Below, piece after piece: positions 1 through 11,665 of a stretch of DNA of 27,012 nucleotides (positions are counted from its first letter, which is position 1; each line of letters starts with the position of its first letter). The notes under the pieces were generated by a model. It did no database searches and was not told the DNA's origin. It was given only the letters and a program-made list of their open reading frames with translations. A program made the translations under genes and the position numbers. This stretch comes from Acanthaster planci (taxonomy: Eukaryota; Echinodermata; Asteroidea; Valvatida; Acanthasteridae): NCBI RefSeq assembly GCF_001949145.1, contig NW_019091435.1, positions 3,655 to 30,666 on the forward strand, in the 5' to 3' direction.

Positions 1-1690
1 TTGTTAAAATCTGGAATTCCAGATTTTTAGGGGATTCCCTTGATTTTTTGCGTCGATGTACTACCCAGGAGTTTCTGCTGAAAACGGTAAAAAGGGCGTG
101 TGGTCCGGAACTGTCACTATTATACTACTAAAGGGCATGACCCGTCAAAATTAACAAAGGCATTAATCAAAGTACATTCAGATTGCTTGTGGTTGAACGG
201 AGCTTTACTTCTTCATGTTTCTTTCGTAATGCTCTAAATTACGGTGCCGATCAGCCATTTGCCTCCCTAAGAAGGATCCAGGACACGCTTGTGGACAGTG
301 AACCAGTCTAAGGGAAATGTTCAAAACAGCCATTCACCCCCACACCAAGCCGAAAAAGTTGCCCTTCTACTAACCCAATGGTGACTAATGCGGGGATGTG
401 CTCAACACAGAAACCAAGACGTTGTATTTTGTTAATTATTACTGCTCGAGATTGACAAGAAAAGTTTCTCACCAAGCAACGCAACGATTTTTAATTTAAC
501 ATTTTGCTGGTATCCTGCGTGTTTTCTCCTGCAACAGTTCTGTTTTCGGTGTATGTGCGTGTCAGAGGGTTGTCAAAAAAATTCCCTCATTTGGGAACGC
601 TGTGTGCTTTTTTTCCCAGGAAAAGAATAAAATAAAATACCTTTGTCAGAGCCTTCATCTGTCCATTTTCATGGGTGTAATGGACCATTGAATCTTCAAA
701 CTGCCATAGCCATGAAACCAAGCTAAACACCTATCAACGCTTAAAAACAGGACCGGACCCAAGCCTTCTTTTTTCCAACTTCACCGCAGTAAAGTTTTCG
801 AGAGCAGAATCCTTCAAAGTTTATTTCAAACTCTGTTTAGTTCCTTTTACACCTCTTTTGGGAAAATGGATGCATACTTTCAATATATTCAATTTTCCTG
901 GACACCTTTCATTTTGAGCCTTAGTCACCTGTCAGCTGCTAATTGGATTTTGAAGACCGTTTTTGCTCAGTCCACAGGACTCTCATGGAAGGCAACATTA
1001 CAAACCTCTGCAGTATATTTGAATGCCAATTTTGAACCAAAGTCCGAAATTCGCTATACAAACTTATGTTAATCTATTAATCCCCCTTTTCTTGGAATCC
1101 AATTATTGAGAAAGCACACACACAAAAATTTAAATTGCCTCCAAAAATAATAAAAAGAAAAATAATAAATATGGCCTCATGGGGCTATTCACAACTTGGC
1201 AATATGAATTCAGTGAAAGCCAAAAAAAAAAGCAATTGTTTCCCAAATAAGTTGTATTATACACTTGAACTAGTGGAATGATCAAGTTACAAGAGAGACG
1301 TACCATCCTCATTTTTTCCTTTAACTTGACACTCATGGGGCTCATTGCCTATTTTTATACAGCAAAACCATCAAATATTTATATGGTCATAAAAGTTAGT
1401 AATAAAAAAAATAGATAAATAATAATATATATAATTTAATGAACAATTAGCAGGTGCTATATATATTATATATATAGCATACATATTTCATGATGGCCTC
1501 TCTGAAACAAAGTGGGCCATGTAAACTATTTTCCTTAAAATATTTGAACTAGAGTTGGTTGAGAAATATAATTAGATCCAGCTGGAAAATAGTTCCCCTT
1601 CATTTATTCATTCTTCATTTCGTCAAAAAGCTTTCGTACGACAAAAAATTGATTAGATATCTTATATTTCTTGTGAACTGCACTCAGGCA
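1..1690. other. AT-rich non-coding sequence
   Basis: No coding region, RNA gene or transposon end could be supported. The longest open frames (for example 866-1072 plus, 1130-1345 minus) are short, low-complexity and unlike any family I know. A self-complementary AT tract at about 1456-1478 (GCTATATATATT, then the mirrored half) can form a hairpin, but such tracts are expected by chance in this composition. Confidence 0.6.
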
Positions 1691-1903
1691 ACGTGTGCTG
1701 TGTAACACTGTATGGCGTGAACTGCAGAGGAATCGTGTTACCAATGATTTGCTCAATTTGTATAAAAGCTATGACTTGTGGAGTGAAAAAGATTTGCAAT
1801 TTCAGCGTTTTGTTTATAGAAAGCACGGGACATGTGCGCTTGTGTTTTTTTTTAGCTAAGGCGTGAAATTTTAACTCATTTAATTAATAATTTTAGTGTT
1901 TAC
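1691..1903 (+). repeat. Dispersed repeat, copy 1
   Basis: About 215 bp are repeated in the same orientation at 6788-7008. Shared blocks in the same order are TGTGTAACACTGTATGGCGT, a segment containing CAATTTGTAT(A/T)AAAGC followed by ATGACTTGTGGAGTGAAA, and a tail around TTTAGCTAA(G/T)GCGTG. Copy 1 carries a TATA-like TATAAAAG at 1761-1768; copy 2 has TATTAAAG. The blocks are diverged between copies but keep their spacing. I see no terminal inverted repeats or target duplications, so it may be an old interspersed repeat or a duplicated promoter/5' exon region. Identity unknown. Confidence 0.75.
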
Positions 1904-2725
1904 CCTGTCCCCGAATGGCTAAAATACATGGGGCTGTACGACCATCAAGACCAATGCACGAGTCTGCTTACTGCCAAATTCGTAACCAAGACTTGTCCGT
2001 ATGAATCCATGGCCTATTCTTGTACATAAAACTGCCATTACACCATTTCGGTTTAATTATTTTTTTGTGCAGCTCTACAATAAAAGAAATAGACTTCGAT
2101 CTTTTCCCTGCACTCTGTACACCACACGTATACGCTATACATCCGTATTTCCCGCTAGGCTCATATGTCTTTAATTGTGGATAGTAATAGCTCAAGGTTC
2201 TGAGCACCATCATGCATTCAAAACATGTAGTATCCCGTGGAGTTCCAGGAATTAATGTATAAGAATATGTTGGAGCTCAATATCCCTAGACGTGGTACAT
2301 GTGTTCTATAGCTTAAAACACGTCCATACATTGTATTGTACGATATTCAATCAGTTACTTTTTTTGTTCTTGGTTAATCCCACATTTTGTGCGGAAAATG
2401 AGCTGAAAAATTCAATCTTGATCACATGTCAGTATTTGTGAAGGACAAGCTTGGGAGCTGTCATGATAATGACATGATCAGAAAATAGCTTTGCAGAAGG
2501 CACCTGTATGAACAAAACTGAACCGGAAAACAGTTGCTTAAATAATTACACGAACTGGGCTAAATCAACCCAGCAAGCACAGAATTAAAAAAACTTTTGG
2601 TTAGGTTTTACGTAGGTCACTATGTTTTCTTTTCAAAAAATGTATTTAACGCGCTGCAATTTGCATGTCAATCTAAGTGTTTTTCCTAATCGAAGTGTTT
2701 TAAGTGTGTTCATGAAGCTGTCTTC
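1904..2725. other. Non-coding sequence, no feature recognised
   Basis: Only short open frames on both strands (for example 1968-2213 minus), with no recognisable domain, no splice-site context and no long repeat. Confidence 0.55.
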
Positions 2726-2820
2726 AAAAACGTTTAAAAAAACATGGTTGCGGAACGTTAAAAAATACGTTGTGTTTGGAACGTTTACAAAAACGTGGTA
2801 TTTAGAATGTTCAAAGAACT
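2726..2820 (+). repeat. Short degenerate tandem repeat with AACGTT core
   Basis: Three to four imperfect units of roughly 26-28 bp, each built from AACGTT followed by an A-rich stretch and ACGT(G/T)GT. Units begin near 2729, 2754 and 2779, with a worn partial unit (AATGTTCAAAGAAC) at the end. The sequence just upstream (about 2560-2600, ACCCAGCAAGCAC) may belong to the same repeat. It could be the inside of a small non-autonomous transposon, but no terminal repeats were found. Confidence 0.55.
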
Positions 2821-3419
2821 TATAAAGTATGATTTTACTTTGAACATTTAAAGTTGAGATTCGGGAAAAGCTCAGCGTCCTGTCACTAGTCGTTTTGCAT
2901 TTTTCTTTTCAATAAAAACAGAATAAAGTGGTGGAACCCAAAAAAACCCACATGCACAAAATTTGTACTTCATTAAAGATCTCCAGGAGACACTCTGGGA
3001 AAGACATCAAAAGCGACAAAAATTCGAACCCACAAAAATAATGGATAATAAAAAGAATAGTAGATAAACTTTTTACAAGACGAAAAATGCAAGATATATA
3101 CTGTCAAACTGTGTAAATTATATACGTAAGACGAATGTTGTTATAATGGTAAAGGCAACAAATTCCAGTTTAATCCTGCAAATGCAACAGTCTTCTGTCG
3201 TCGCCCCTGCCGTGATGAAACAATTAGCACACAGCATTAGGCCTAATGAAAATAATAAATCATCCCTTTCGAAGACATCACGTGATTCAGTATCACGTCC
3301 TGTAAGCAGTGTGGCACAGCAGACCTATCAGAGAGTATAAAAGCTAGACAACGTTGCCCATGACATTTTGCAATTTCATGGTCTCACGGTGTTAGCAAGC
3401 AAAGATCATGCTTTCCACA
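2821..3419. other. Non-coding sequence, no feature recognised
   Basis: AT-rich. A 64-codon open frame at 3146-3340 has an ordinary-looking composition but no domain, signal peptide or splice context that I recognise, so it is not called as a gene. Confidence 0.5.
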
Positions 3420-3860
3420 GCTCTTTTGGACGACAACTTCTTTTGAGGTTGACCTGTTCTTAATTGAACTCTGTTTGGACCTGGACGCCTTTAAACTTTA
3501 AACTGAAGTCAATATGAACTTACTCTCAGGAACTGGACTGGCACTCGTCTTTACCGAATTTTCGTAGAACATAAGCTCACCTGTACTCTTTGGAACGTGA
3601 ACTCGTTTAGCTATGTCCTTTGGACTGGTACTCGTCTGGACTTGAACTCGTTCGGATTCACGCTCGCTTTAGACCTGATCCCTTGTAGACTGGCCCTTGG
3701 ACCTGAGCTTTTGAGGGGGGGTGTAACTCGTCTGGAGCTAAGCTCTTTTCGGATTTGAATTCCCTTGGACTGGGGCTTGTCTCAACTTGAGTTTGTTCGG
3801 ACTTGATTTTCTTGTGACAGAGGCCCATCTGGCCTTGGGATCGTTGGACTTTTCCTCACC
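3420..3860 (+). repeat. Degenerate minisatellite, about 16-18 bp unit
   Basis: About 440 bp made of many diverged copies of a unit close to TTTGGACTTGAACTCGTT. Clear units include GGACTTGAACTCGTTC, GGATTCACGCTCGCTTT, GGACTGGTACTCGTCT, GGACTGGGGCTTGTCT and GGACTTGATTTTCTTGT. Spacing drifts between about 15 and 20 bp and a few units contain insertions, so the array is old. It codes for nothing evident: frames are broken by stops. Confidence 0.75.
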
Positions 3861-6787
3861 GGCATTTCGCGCTCTTGGACGTGAGCGAGTCTCGGGGAGG
3901 CATTTGTCGGATAACTGCGAAATTGATAGGTAGGCTACCTTTGATAGTTTTCAAAGTCTAACAGCTTGAAGCAAAGAGTAGGTTTTCATACTAAGGAATT
4001 GTACCATTTGCTAGCTATTTCTTAAGATCAGCGAAAAAAGTTTAGTACCTTTGCATGTCACAGGCTCAGATGTTAAAAAATCACGGAATTTCAGACCCAC
4101 GCTTCCCCCGTTTCTTTTGCTGCTATAAAAACGGAATCTAATACATGTATATTTTATTGTTGACATTTGACGAAATTACTGAAGTTCAATGTTGTTGTTT
4201 TCACTAGGCATTTAGAATTTACAGAATGTTACGACATATGTCTCAATCTAGCTTACGTATTTATAAATCTATATCACATATTTGCTCTAATTTATCTCTG
4301 AATGTGGCTCAATATCATTTGTTTTCTAATTATTTCTGTCGGGTGAAATTCATTGAGCCTCAATATGAGTTTTTTTAAGAGCAAAAGAACCCGTGCTGCA
4401 TAGAGCGTACATGAAATAGCCTAGAGAAACATTCCCCTTACTTGTGGCCTTTCAATTTTGACAAAAGACTATTTCATCCCTCGATTTATATATACAAGTA
4501 AGGTTTTTTCACCTGGAAGCAGCAGACACAGTACACAAAGTACGCCCACGCAAGGGCAATACCACAAGCACTGACGAAGAAATTCTCCCTGTGTTGAAAG
4601 TTTGGTCAAAGGAACAAATTTCAGGCTAATAAACAATCCTTAATTTCATTAACATTAAGGATAGGAAAGCTAAGGATATGAAAAGGAAATTCTGACAAGC
4701 TTTTGTGCGATGTACACAATTTTATTTTAAAAAGCACCAAATATGTCATATATCGGAAGGTTTAGTCTCGCTCTTTATGCCCAAGTAGTAACTTTCACAG
4801 GGTGAAAAAATGAGCGTTTACGGAGGGACGGGAATATCAGCAATGGGTTTTTTTTTTCGATTCTCGAGGTTTTGGGGGCTATTCTCAATGAAAATATATA
4901 TTATATATTATTAATGTCTCAATTGAACCAACGATGTAAGGGGCAGGCATCTTAAAAAGTGCATTGCGCGTTTTCGAAAAGCACACAAACATTACCGCCC
5001 CCTGAACATGTAAAAATCCTCGGGCATGGAAAGGCGTAGAAGTAAGACACTGAGCGTTCTCACTAAGGGATGAACGTGTTTGTTGCATTATTTGCCCTAG
5101 CTTTTTTTTTAACTGTACGGAACACTGTAAGGTCAATCATTGTTAAATTTCGTTTTCACAAGGAACAACATCTTTATTGGTTAATTTGAGTTAAATTTCC
5201 TCAGATTTGAGAAAAATAATTGAGATGTCGTCCAACTTCCTAAGAGTTAACCAATTTTATTTCATAGAGTTGATTAAAAGCTATACCTCTGGCAGTTTTA
5301 AAACAAGAAAAACATTCTCTCTACTCATCACGAAAATGAATTGATCGTAAAAATCAGCACTGATCGTGAAAGTCCGTCCCTTCTTGAAAACGGTAACGAT
5401 CTGTAAGCATAATGTTTTTTCTTAGGAGATTCACGGTAATTTACATATATGGGCGTAGTTATAACTGCAAGCTCGGCAATGTAGTGGGCACTAAGAAACA
5501 TAAGTTAGAACATGAATTTCGGGCTTTACTTTCCTATCATTAAAACGTCTTCTAACCAACTAAGCCTCCCTAGGAAAAAACTACTGCATACATGTAGACA
5601 AGTCAAGCCTCCTCTAACCGAGCTATTGTACAACTGGGGAGTTCGTCCAACCCATTGGTGAATTGCCCCACGCCTTCCGAGATCGCATGCAATACGCCCA
5701 TTTTATTATAATTACATCTTACCCTCCTGGAAAAAAATATGCAATCTGTCACAAGGGAAAGTTGTTCAAATTTCAATCAAACGAATATATCAGGGTTTTT
5801 TGACATATTAAACCTCCTTCGACGTAAGGCATTTGTAATGAAATGTAGTTTAATTTTTTTTGTTCGATAAAAGGTCTGTTTGCAAAGTATAATAATTATG
5901 ACAATTTTATTTTCTCCAGTTTGTGCTGTGTTTATATGTTGCCTACCCCAACTAGTGCATATTACTAAATACTTAATAGGGTGCCCTGTTTATTGAATTT
6001 TCCGCAATTTTGCGAGAAAGGCAATCTTTTTGTTTTGTTTTTTGGAGGGGGGCAATTTCGAGAAAAAACATTCCTTTTGTTCTATATTAGCTTTCTCGCA
6101 ATTTTTCGAAAAAGTCATTCTTTTATTTTTTTCACAATAATGTTTATGCTCAAAATGCCAAGACAGTTACCACATTTTGATTTATAAAGTATTTACAATG
6201 TGCTCTGAGGGTGTGTGGACGGTTTTGACTGTCGCACGTTAGGATACTGAACTGTAACTGCGTGGTCGATGTTACAACTTGCGCAATGACTGCAGTCATT
6301 TCATTGCATGACAAGATGGTGTTTATTCGACGAATAATCAATGTTGAATCGTTGCACGAGGCAATATAAACTTGAATGTAACTTTTATGACCACTAGTAC
6401 TACATGAAGCTGAACTTTAAAAAAAGTTGAATTTGAGGGTCATTCAAATTGACTTCGCTTGACCATTATCCAGGCATTGAGGAATATCTTATGGCCTAAG
6501 GATTTTTGCAAAACAATAACGCAAGCTATGCTTTGAGTTTTAAAATTAACAGCATTATTCTCAATTTTTCTCTAAGCACTAACTGAAAACCTAAAGGTCC
6601 GTGAAATGATACACAAAGTACATAACAATCCCCCAAATTGGTAAACTTTGGCACACCACCTTTAAATTATTTTTCCAAAGGAAACGGAGAGGAAATAGCC
6701 TACATGTCTTGCTGGCATTGGGGTCAAGTTGAGTTTGGACAAATATCGGTGCCAAAGCAGGCGAGCAAAAACACCCCAATGCAGGTG
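3861..6787. other. Long AT-rich non-coding stretch
   Basis: Nearly 3 kb with no supported gene on either strand. Open frames (4885-5136 minus, 5981-6187 plus, 6150-6341 minus, 6591-6779 minus) are short and show no motif or splice context. Homopolymer runs and short AT repeats are scattered throughout. It reads as intergenic or intronic sequence. Confidence 0.55.
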
Positions 6788-7008
6788 ACGTACGTTGTGT
6801 AACACTGTATGGCGTTATCTACAGATGAATTATGTTACAGTTATTTATTCAATTTGTATTAAAGCTATGACTTGTGGAGTGAAACATGTTTAATAGCTTT
6901 TGGAAACTCCACATATTGTTTGTGGAAGGCACAAAACGCTTTACCTTGGTTTCTTTTAGCTAATGCGTGTGATTTTAACACATGTAAATGAAATATTTCA
7001 GTACTTAC
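6788..7008 (+). repeat. Dispersed repeat, copy 2
   Basis: Second copy of the roughly 215-bp direct repeat at 1691-1903. It shares TGTGTAACACTGTATGGCGT at its start and GCTATGACTTGTGGAGTGAAA in the middle, then diverges in the tail while keeping GATTTTAACACAT-like sequence. The copies are about 5.1 kb apart. Confidence 0.75.
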
Positions 7009-7394
7009 GTTGTTGTGCATCCAGTCCTTGTACTATAGGCTGCAATATCTGCATTTCATTGAATTTTTGTTTCATCACCTCTGGTTTTCACAGCTGTATT
7101 ATCACCAAAATATGTAAACACGTTTTTGTAATGATCAGATTGACTATCAACGGTGTCCACTTTATGTACCCTTAAAGAAGGGTAGGTATTAGCAAAACCT
7201 TTTGGCCACCTCTTGCACTACAATATATGCAGATCAATATCATTAAATGGGTATGGTGCCGCCCTCTTTTTGCCCCTTAGTTTCTGTTTGTTGTTCTCTT
7301 TCAGACCTTTTCCCAGTTTTCGTACACTTTTCTTCAATTAGTCGACAATTTGATTAACTTCATACTTGGCAGATTTTTACACATTTGGAAATTC

Positions 7395-7690
7395 GTCTTG
7401 ATCACCTCAAGACCTCATGTGATGATGATGTCATCAACTGGCAAGTCAATGAATATTAAGGGTGCACACTTGGAATCACAAAAAGTATATATATGTTTGA
7501 GTTGGTTTACAACTTGCAGGTAGCTAGAAAGGGACGTGTTATAGACAAAAATTGACCTCACGTAATGATGTCATTGTCAGGTAAAAGGTCACGTGACAGT
7601 GGGTATACCTTTTTAATTAACTTTATCTCCTGAAGAGCATCTCTGACTGGGTTGAAAACTTGCAGGTAGATATCAAGGGAAGTGTGGGAA
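7395..7690 (+). repeat. Two diverged tandem units of about 150 bp
   Basis: The block at about 7398-7534 is echoed at about 7552-7681. Matching parts are a GACCTCA(T/C)GT(G/A)ATGATG segment with TGTCA(T) following, and later (A/G)ACTTGCAGGTAG ending in AAGGGA. The second block continues directly into the GC-richer region to its right and may be its edge. No coding potential seen. Confidence 0.5.
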
Positions 7691-8820
7691 GGGAAGCTGC
7701 TTTACACGCAAGTCAATACAGCACGGCTTCCCCGCACCGGAGTCACTGGACGGAACCAGCACAGTTACTATTCACTTATGAATGCGGTGCAGTGCCACCG
7801 ACTGTAAAACAGGAGGCCTCAGGGGTAGTCATCCTGAGCCAGGAGACGGGCTATGATCCCCACCTTGTGATCCCACAACTTGAGTCAGTTCGAAAATAGT
7901 GCGGCTGTCGACCATTAGAGTTAGGCTGAGAAGGAGATGTTTATGGCACCCCACCTGGTCACGGCTCTGGGGGCCCTGGCGGACGCCCAAGGCACTGAGG
8001 AACTACTTCTCTTTGCTAGGAGACGGTTTTGGCCGGCAGCACAGATTCTGTGGCATTGCACTCAACTGCCAAAGGTCACAGGAGGCTCTAACGTTTCATC
8101 GAGTAGCCTAAGACAGTCCTTTCGAGGATTAGTCCTTAAAGCTAAGATTTAACGTTGGAAGCATTCAATAATGGTGGGCAAACATCATCTGCAGCAACAA
8201 ATCTTGCGGAAAGCAAACACAGTGAGCCAATATCGAGGCAATCCTTGAGCCACGTTCACACGGCTGGAAATGGAAACCAGGGACTTGGGATGTTAGGACG
8301 GTGACACAGCCGTCTCAACTGCCAAGTCGAAAAACACGAGCCTGCTGCTGGGACTGGTTGTTAATCAAGTACCTGTCCTGGGGTTGAATAGCTATTATGG
8401 GTGTCACAAACTTTGGTACATCTGACGAAACTGCCCTAATCAGAAGTGGAGGCCCACCTCTGGTTGAAAGGGGACCCACAGGAGGCGATATATCGACACA
8501 TCAAGCTCTAGGCATGGAAAATACTGCTCAAACCATAGCAGCTCAAGTAAAAACGCCCAAGGCGAACTCCGTGACAGGTTCGCCTTGATACCGGTCCAAA
8601 GGCCATGAGACCAAGTCTGGTTCCTTCAGCACCGGCCTTACCGATGGGGGACGGGAGCTCAATTCCGGCTGAGGGTTTGGCCAACGTCGGCTACTGTTGC
8701 ACAGGAGTAGGTCAGTCTCATTTGCACTACCTCTTGTATGGTGGAGCTTTAAGCCTTAACGAATTCAAACAGCCAAAAATGACGGAACTCATATAGTGCA
8801 AGGCCGGCCTGACAGATCTG
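7660..8820 (+). mobile_element. GC-richer block, probable mobile-element debris
   Basis: Base composition changes from AT-rich to near-balanced at about 7660 and back at about 8820. Several short plus-strand frames (7660-7899, 7899-8111, 8397-8588, 8605-8796) follow one another with stops between them and have protein-like composition, but I recognise no domain. The texture resembles a retrotransposon 5' region or decayed body. It could instead be an unrecognised host exon cluster, though I see no consistent splice sites. The element class is unresolved. Confidence 0.35.
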
Positions 8821-8868
8821 ATTCAACATATAAATCAATTTAGGGATAGCTGTATACTGCTATTTATA

Positions 8869-8924
8869 TGGGTTATTGGCCGACATGTTGGCACTGCAGT
8901 GCCAACATGTCGGCCAATAACCCA
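8869..8924. repeat. Perfect 56-bp palindrome without spacer
   Basis: The two 28-base arms are exact reverse complements and meet at the centre of CTGCAG (between 8896 and 8897). Each arm runs from TGGGTTATTGG at the outside to GGCACTG at the centre. Symmetry breaks just outside, at 8868/8925. It can form a cruciform in DNA or a long hairpin in RNA. It lies next to the decayed Gag region, so it may be a terminus or a head-to-head junction of a small element. Confidence 0.95.
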
Positions 8925-9061
8925 AATGACGGGGGGACACACAAGTGTAGCAAATACGAAGGAGGTATGTGGTTAAGTCCTCCAATTGCCCTTGGACCTC
9001 TTTGTAGATGCTCCTTATGAAGAAGAACGGGTCCCTCCGCTTTTGCCTAAATATCAGAAAG

Positions 9062-9890
9062 TTACCCATTCCCAGAACGGTACCCCATTCCCAGAATCAA
9101 GTATAATAAAAAAACGCCCTTACTACCAAAATTGCTCAGGAAGGTGGGGGCACTTGCCCGGGAAGTGATCTGATTCACTCTGTCCACCTTGTTTGCAGAT
9201 TGAGCAAGACTTCTGGGAGCTGGAGGAGCGTGGTTGTTCACGCTGACTGGAGTGGGAATGTGGGGCAGAGAGATGTGGGGTGGAGGGCGTGAGGCTACAG
9301 CACGAATCGCCTTGGCATGCAGTTTTGAAATGAATGAGTCCAGGACCTCGGACAGCTCAGTTTTCAGTGGTGTCAATTCGTTCCGGATATTGGGGGATGG
9401 GGGAAGGTGGCAGGATGAAATGAACATTTGAAAACAAGACGGAGTTAAATACAAATAATGTGGCTGCAGATATACAGAGGTCGATGCTCATAATGCAAAA
9501 TTAGTCCTTGGAATTGTGGAAACCTCTTTACAATCAACTTTTATTCTTTGCTCACCACAAAAACGTGTGTTGGGGATATTCAATAGCCCCGGGTCCCACA
9601 CCCCCACAACTGGGACTACGTCCATGTCTAGTTTCAGAGATGTGAGTGGGCGTAATCGAAGGTCAGTGCGGTAACACTGCCTTATTAACTTTGGCAAACC
9701 GGTATAAATCGGTTGCCGCCATGTCAAAACGATCAAGTTTTGTAAGGAGTGGGAAAGTTCTTCGTCTTGGCCACAAAGTCTTGGTACACGCCTTCAGGAC
9801 GCTCATCTGGGTAAAGGTAAATGTCAGAGAAGTCAATGAAGCGTGCACCAGTTGACTTGACACCGTAATGGGCGTTCGGCCTGCCATGTG
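9062..9890 (-). pseudogene. Decayed retroelement Gag-like gene with zinc knuckle
   Basis: Three minus-strand pieces in different frames read like one worn Gag. Piece 1 (about 9890-9736) encodes a segment with GARFIDFSDIYLYPDERPEG and ends at a TGA (9735-9733). Piece 2 (about 9736-9620, another frame) encodes TWRQPIYTGLPKLIRQ and TDLRLRPLTSLK. Piece 3 (about 9400-9140) encodes LKTELSEVLDSFISKLH and, after another frame change, a zinc knuckle of spacing C-x2-C-x9-H-x4-C (Cys codons 9206-9204 and 9197-9195, His 9167-9165, Cys 9152-9150). About 200 bp between pieces 2 and 3 look inserted. From memory this arrangement resembles Gag proteins of invertebrate retroelements; the family (Gypsy- or DIRS-like) is not settled. 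No reverse transcriptase was found beside it. Confidence 0.5.
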
Positions 9891-10131
9891 GACTTAATAG
9901 AGGTAGAGGTTTTGATTATCGTGTTGCACGATATCACCTGATAATAGTTTTCTGTTGCGCTTGCATCAACTCAAACAATGGTGGCTTTTTGATGAACAGT
10001 CCTCCATTTATCTCCTGGGACTGTCAGTTTCGTTGACAAAACCCCGCAAGGAGTTTGGGTGGAGTGGATTCATTGCCAATTCTCAAAGGTATTTACAGTC
10101 TACACTTTCCTCGCTTGCTTCGGTGCACAGT
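9891..10131. other. Non-coding spacer between Gag remnant and palindrome
   Basis: A 60-codon open frame (9955-10137 plus) shows no recognisable domain. Nothing else is seen. Confidence 0.4.
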
Positions 10132-10204
10132 GCTTAGATGTCATGGTGAACATTGAATCAATGTTCAATCAACATTGAATCAATGTTCACCATGACATCT
10201 AAGC
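10132..10204. repeat. Near-perfect 73-bp palindrome
   Basis: Arms of 36 bases pair around a single central base (10168) with only two mismatched positions (10157/10179 and 10166/10170). The outer 25 bases of each arm, from GCTTAGATGTCATGG inward, are exact reverse complements. The inner part is made of ATTGA/TCAAT repeats. It lies about 1.27 kb to the right of the other palindrome, with the Gag remnant between them. Confidence 0.95.
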
Positions 10205-11233
10205 TCTGGGATAATAATCGCTGATGAACGAAACAATAACTTCAATATGTATAACAACTGCTTAGTCACTCTCCCTGTGTGGGAATTGCTCATTATGTGT
10301 CTCTGAAAAGATGTTTGAAGTACCTTTCCTAGTCTTTTGACGACAAACAGTGATTTCCGGACGCTGCCACTATACCACGACGTTGAGAGGACAGGGATTC
10401 CGTGAATGGACAATAACTCTGGAACCGCTTGTCCGGTAAATGGAATAGTTTAATACACAAGGGCAGCACACGAAGAGATAAAGACTGAGGTTCAGAGGTC
10501 GCCAACTCAAAAGGGGCTCATATACTTTTGTGGCTCAGCTTCCTACTCGTTAGGTGACTATCACTCAGCGTTCGAACATCCCAAGGGCTCATTGACTACG
10601 GTACCTGTGTTAATATACAGAACGCTCCGTGTTTCTGACATGGACACCAGCCACTGTACCACCGAAGCAGTGCTGTTGAAGAAAGGAGACGACGGAGAAA
10701 AGGATGCTGCTGATTCCTTTCTTCCCTCCGCTTTACAGGCGGGAAATTGAGGAGTTTCATTTTAAAATCAAATGATAAATATAATATCCCAATATCTTTT
10801 TCTTTTCGGTCGACATTGCAGACAATGACTAGTTTTTGAAGAGGACCAATGCTCGCTGGTTTCCCTTTTTCTAGTCTGAACTTTGAATATGAATTTCAGG
10901 ATATTTTTAAACAAGCAAAAAAGGATTTTGGTCAGCCTTGACCCTGCTGAAGAGCCTTTAAGTTCCATTGTCATACGTTCCAGCATGCAGAAAAGTGCTG
11001 CTGAGCCTACTTTGACGAAGGTCACCACCTGACAACTTCGTTCGTCCAGGTGTCCAAAGAAACAGAATGCAGATTTTGCCAGATGTTTTCCTTCGATAAG
11101 TCGTGAACAATTCCTTCCAGTATTCTTTTCAGTTCATGAGGATGTAATTTTTGGTGTGCTCAATAATTTAAATCTTTATGGTGAAGGTTTGTTGATTGAA
11201 ACGGCACTGAAAACATCTTGAATTAAACTAATA
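10205..11233. other. Non-coding sequence, no feature recognised
   Basis: Mixed composition. The open frames at 10180-10413 and 10768-11028 (minus) lack recognisable motifs, and the first overlaps the palindrome. No transposon ends were found in the stretch. Confidence 0.45.
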
Positions 11234-11235
11234 TA

Positions 11236-11665
11236 CACTGTAAAAATGTGCTGCACATGATGAACTTGTAGACTAGCGGCTATTTGTCCCAGAATCATGA
11301 ACACCTCATGCACTTAGTTTTATGCACCTTAGGTGTTAGACGGCCAACTAGTGCACGTTTACTAGCACATACTGACTAGCACGTATTTGTCCCAGAATCA
11401 TGAACACCTGAGGGCACTATTGCACTATAGGTGCTATTTTCCTAGCACATAACGACTAGCACGTATTTGTCCCAGAACCATGAACACCTGAGGTACCATT
11501 GCACTGCAGGTGCCAGTTTCTCAAATAGCACTTACTAGCACCAATTGCACCTGAGACACTTTGTGCCTCAGGTGCTAGTTAACGCGCTACTTGCAGCAGA
11601 GCATTTACCTGAGGCACGTCCATTACCTCCAGTATTTCAAGCATTGATGCATTCACATACATGCA
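11236..11665 (+). repeat. Left subterminal repeat zone of the CACTG element
   Basis: The motif TATTTGTCCCAGAA(T/C)CATGA followed by ACACCT occurs at 11281, 11384 and 11464 (spacings 103 and 80). It is interleaved with CTAGCAC, GCACCTGAG and ACTAGCAC units in both orientations. Such arrays serve as transposase binding regions in the CACTA/EnSpm family; that role is inferred here. Confidence 0.8.

Noticed and set aside
1456-1478. AT-only palindrome near 1.46 kb
   Set aside because: Expected by chance in alternating AT sequence; no associated feature.
7398-7690. CRISPR-like reading of the two spaced repeats
   Set aside because: Only two diverged units of about 150 bp in eukaryotic DNA, without short identical repeats or unique spacers.
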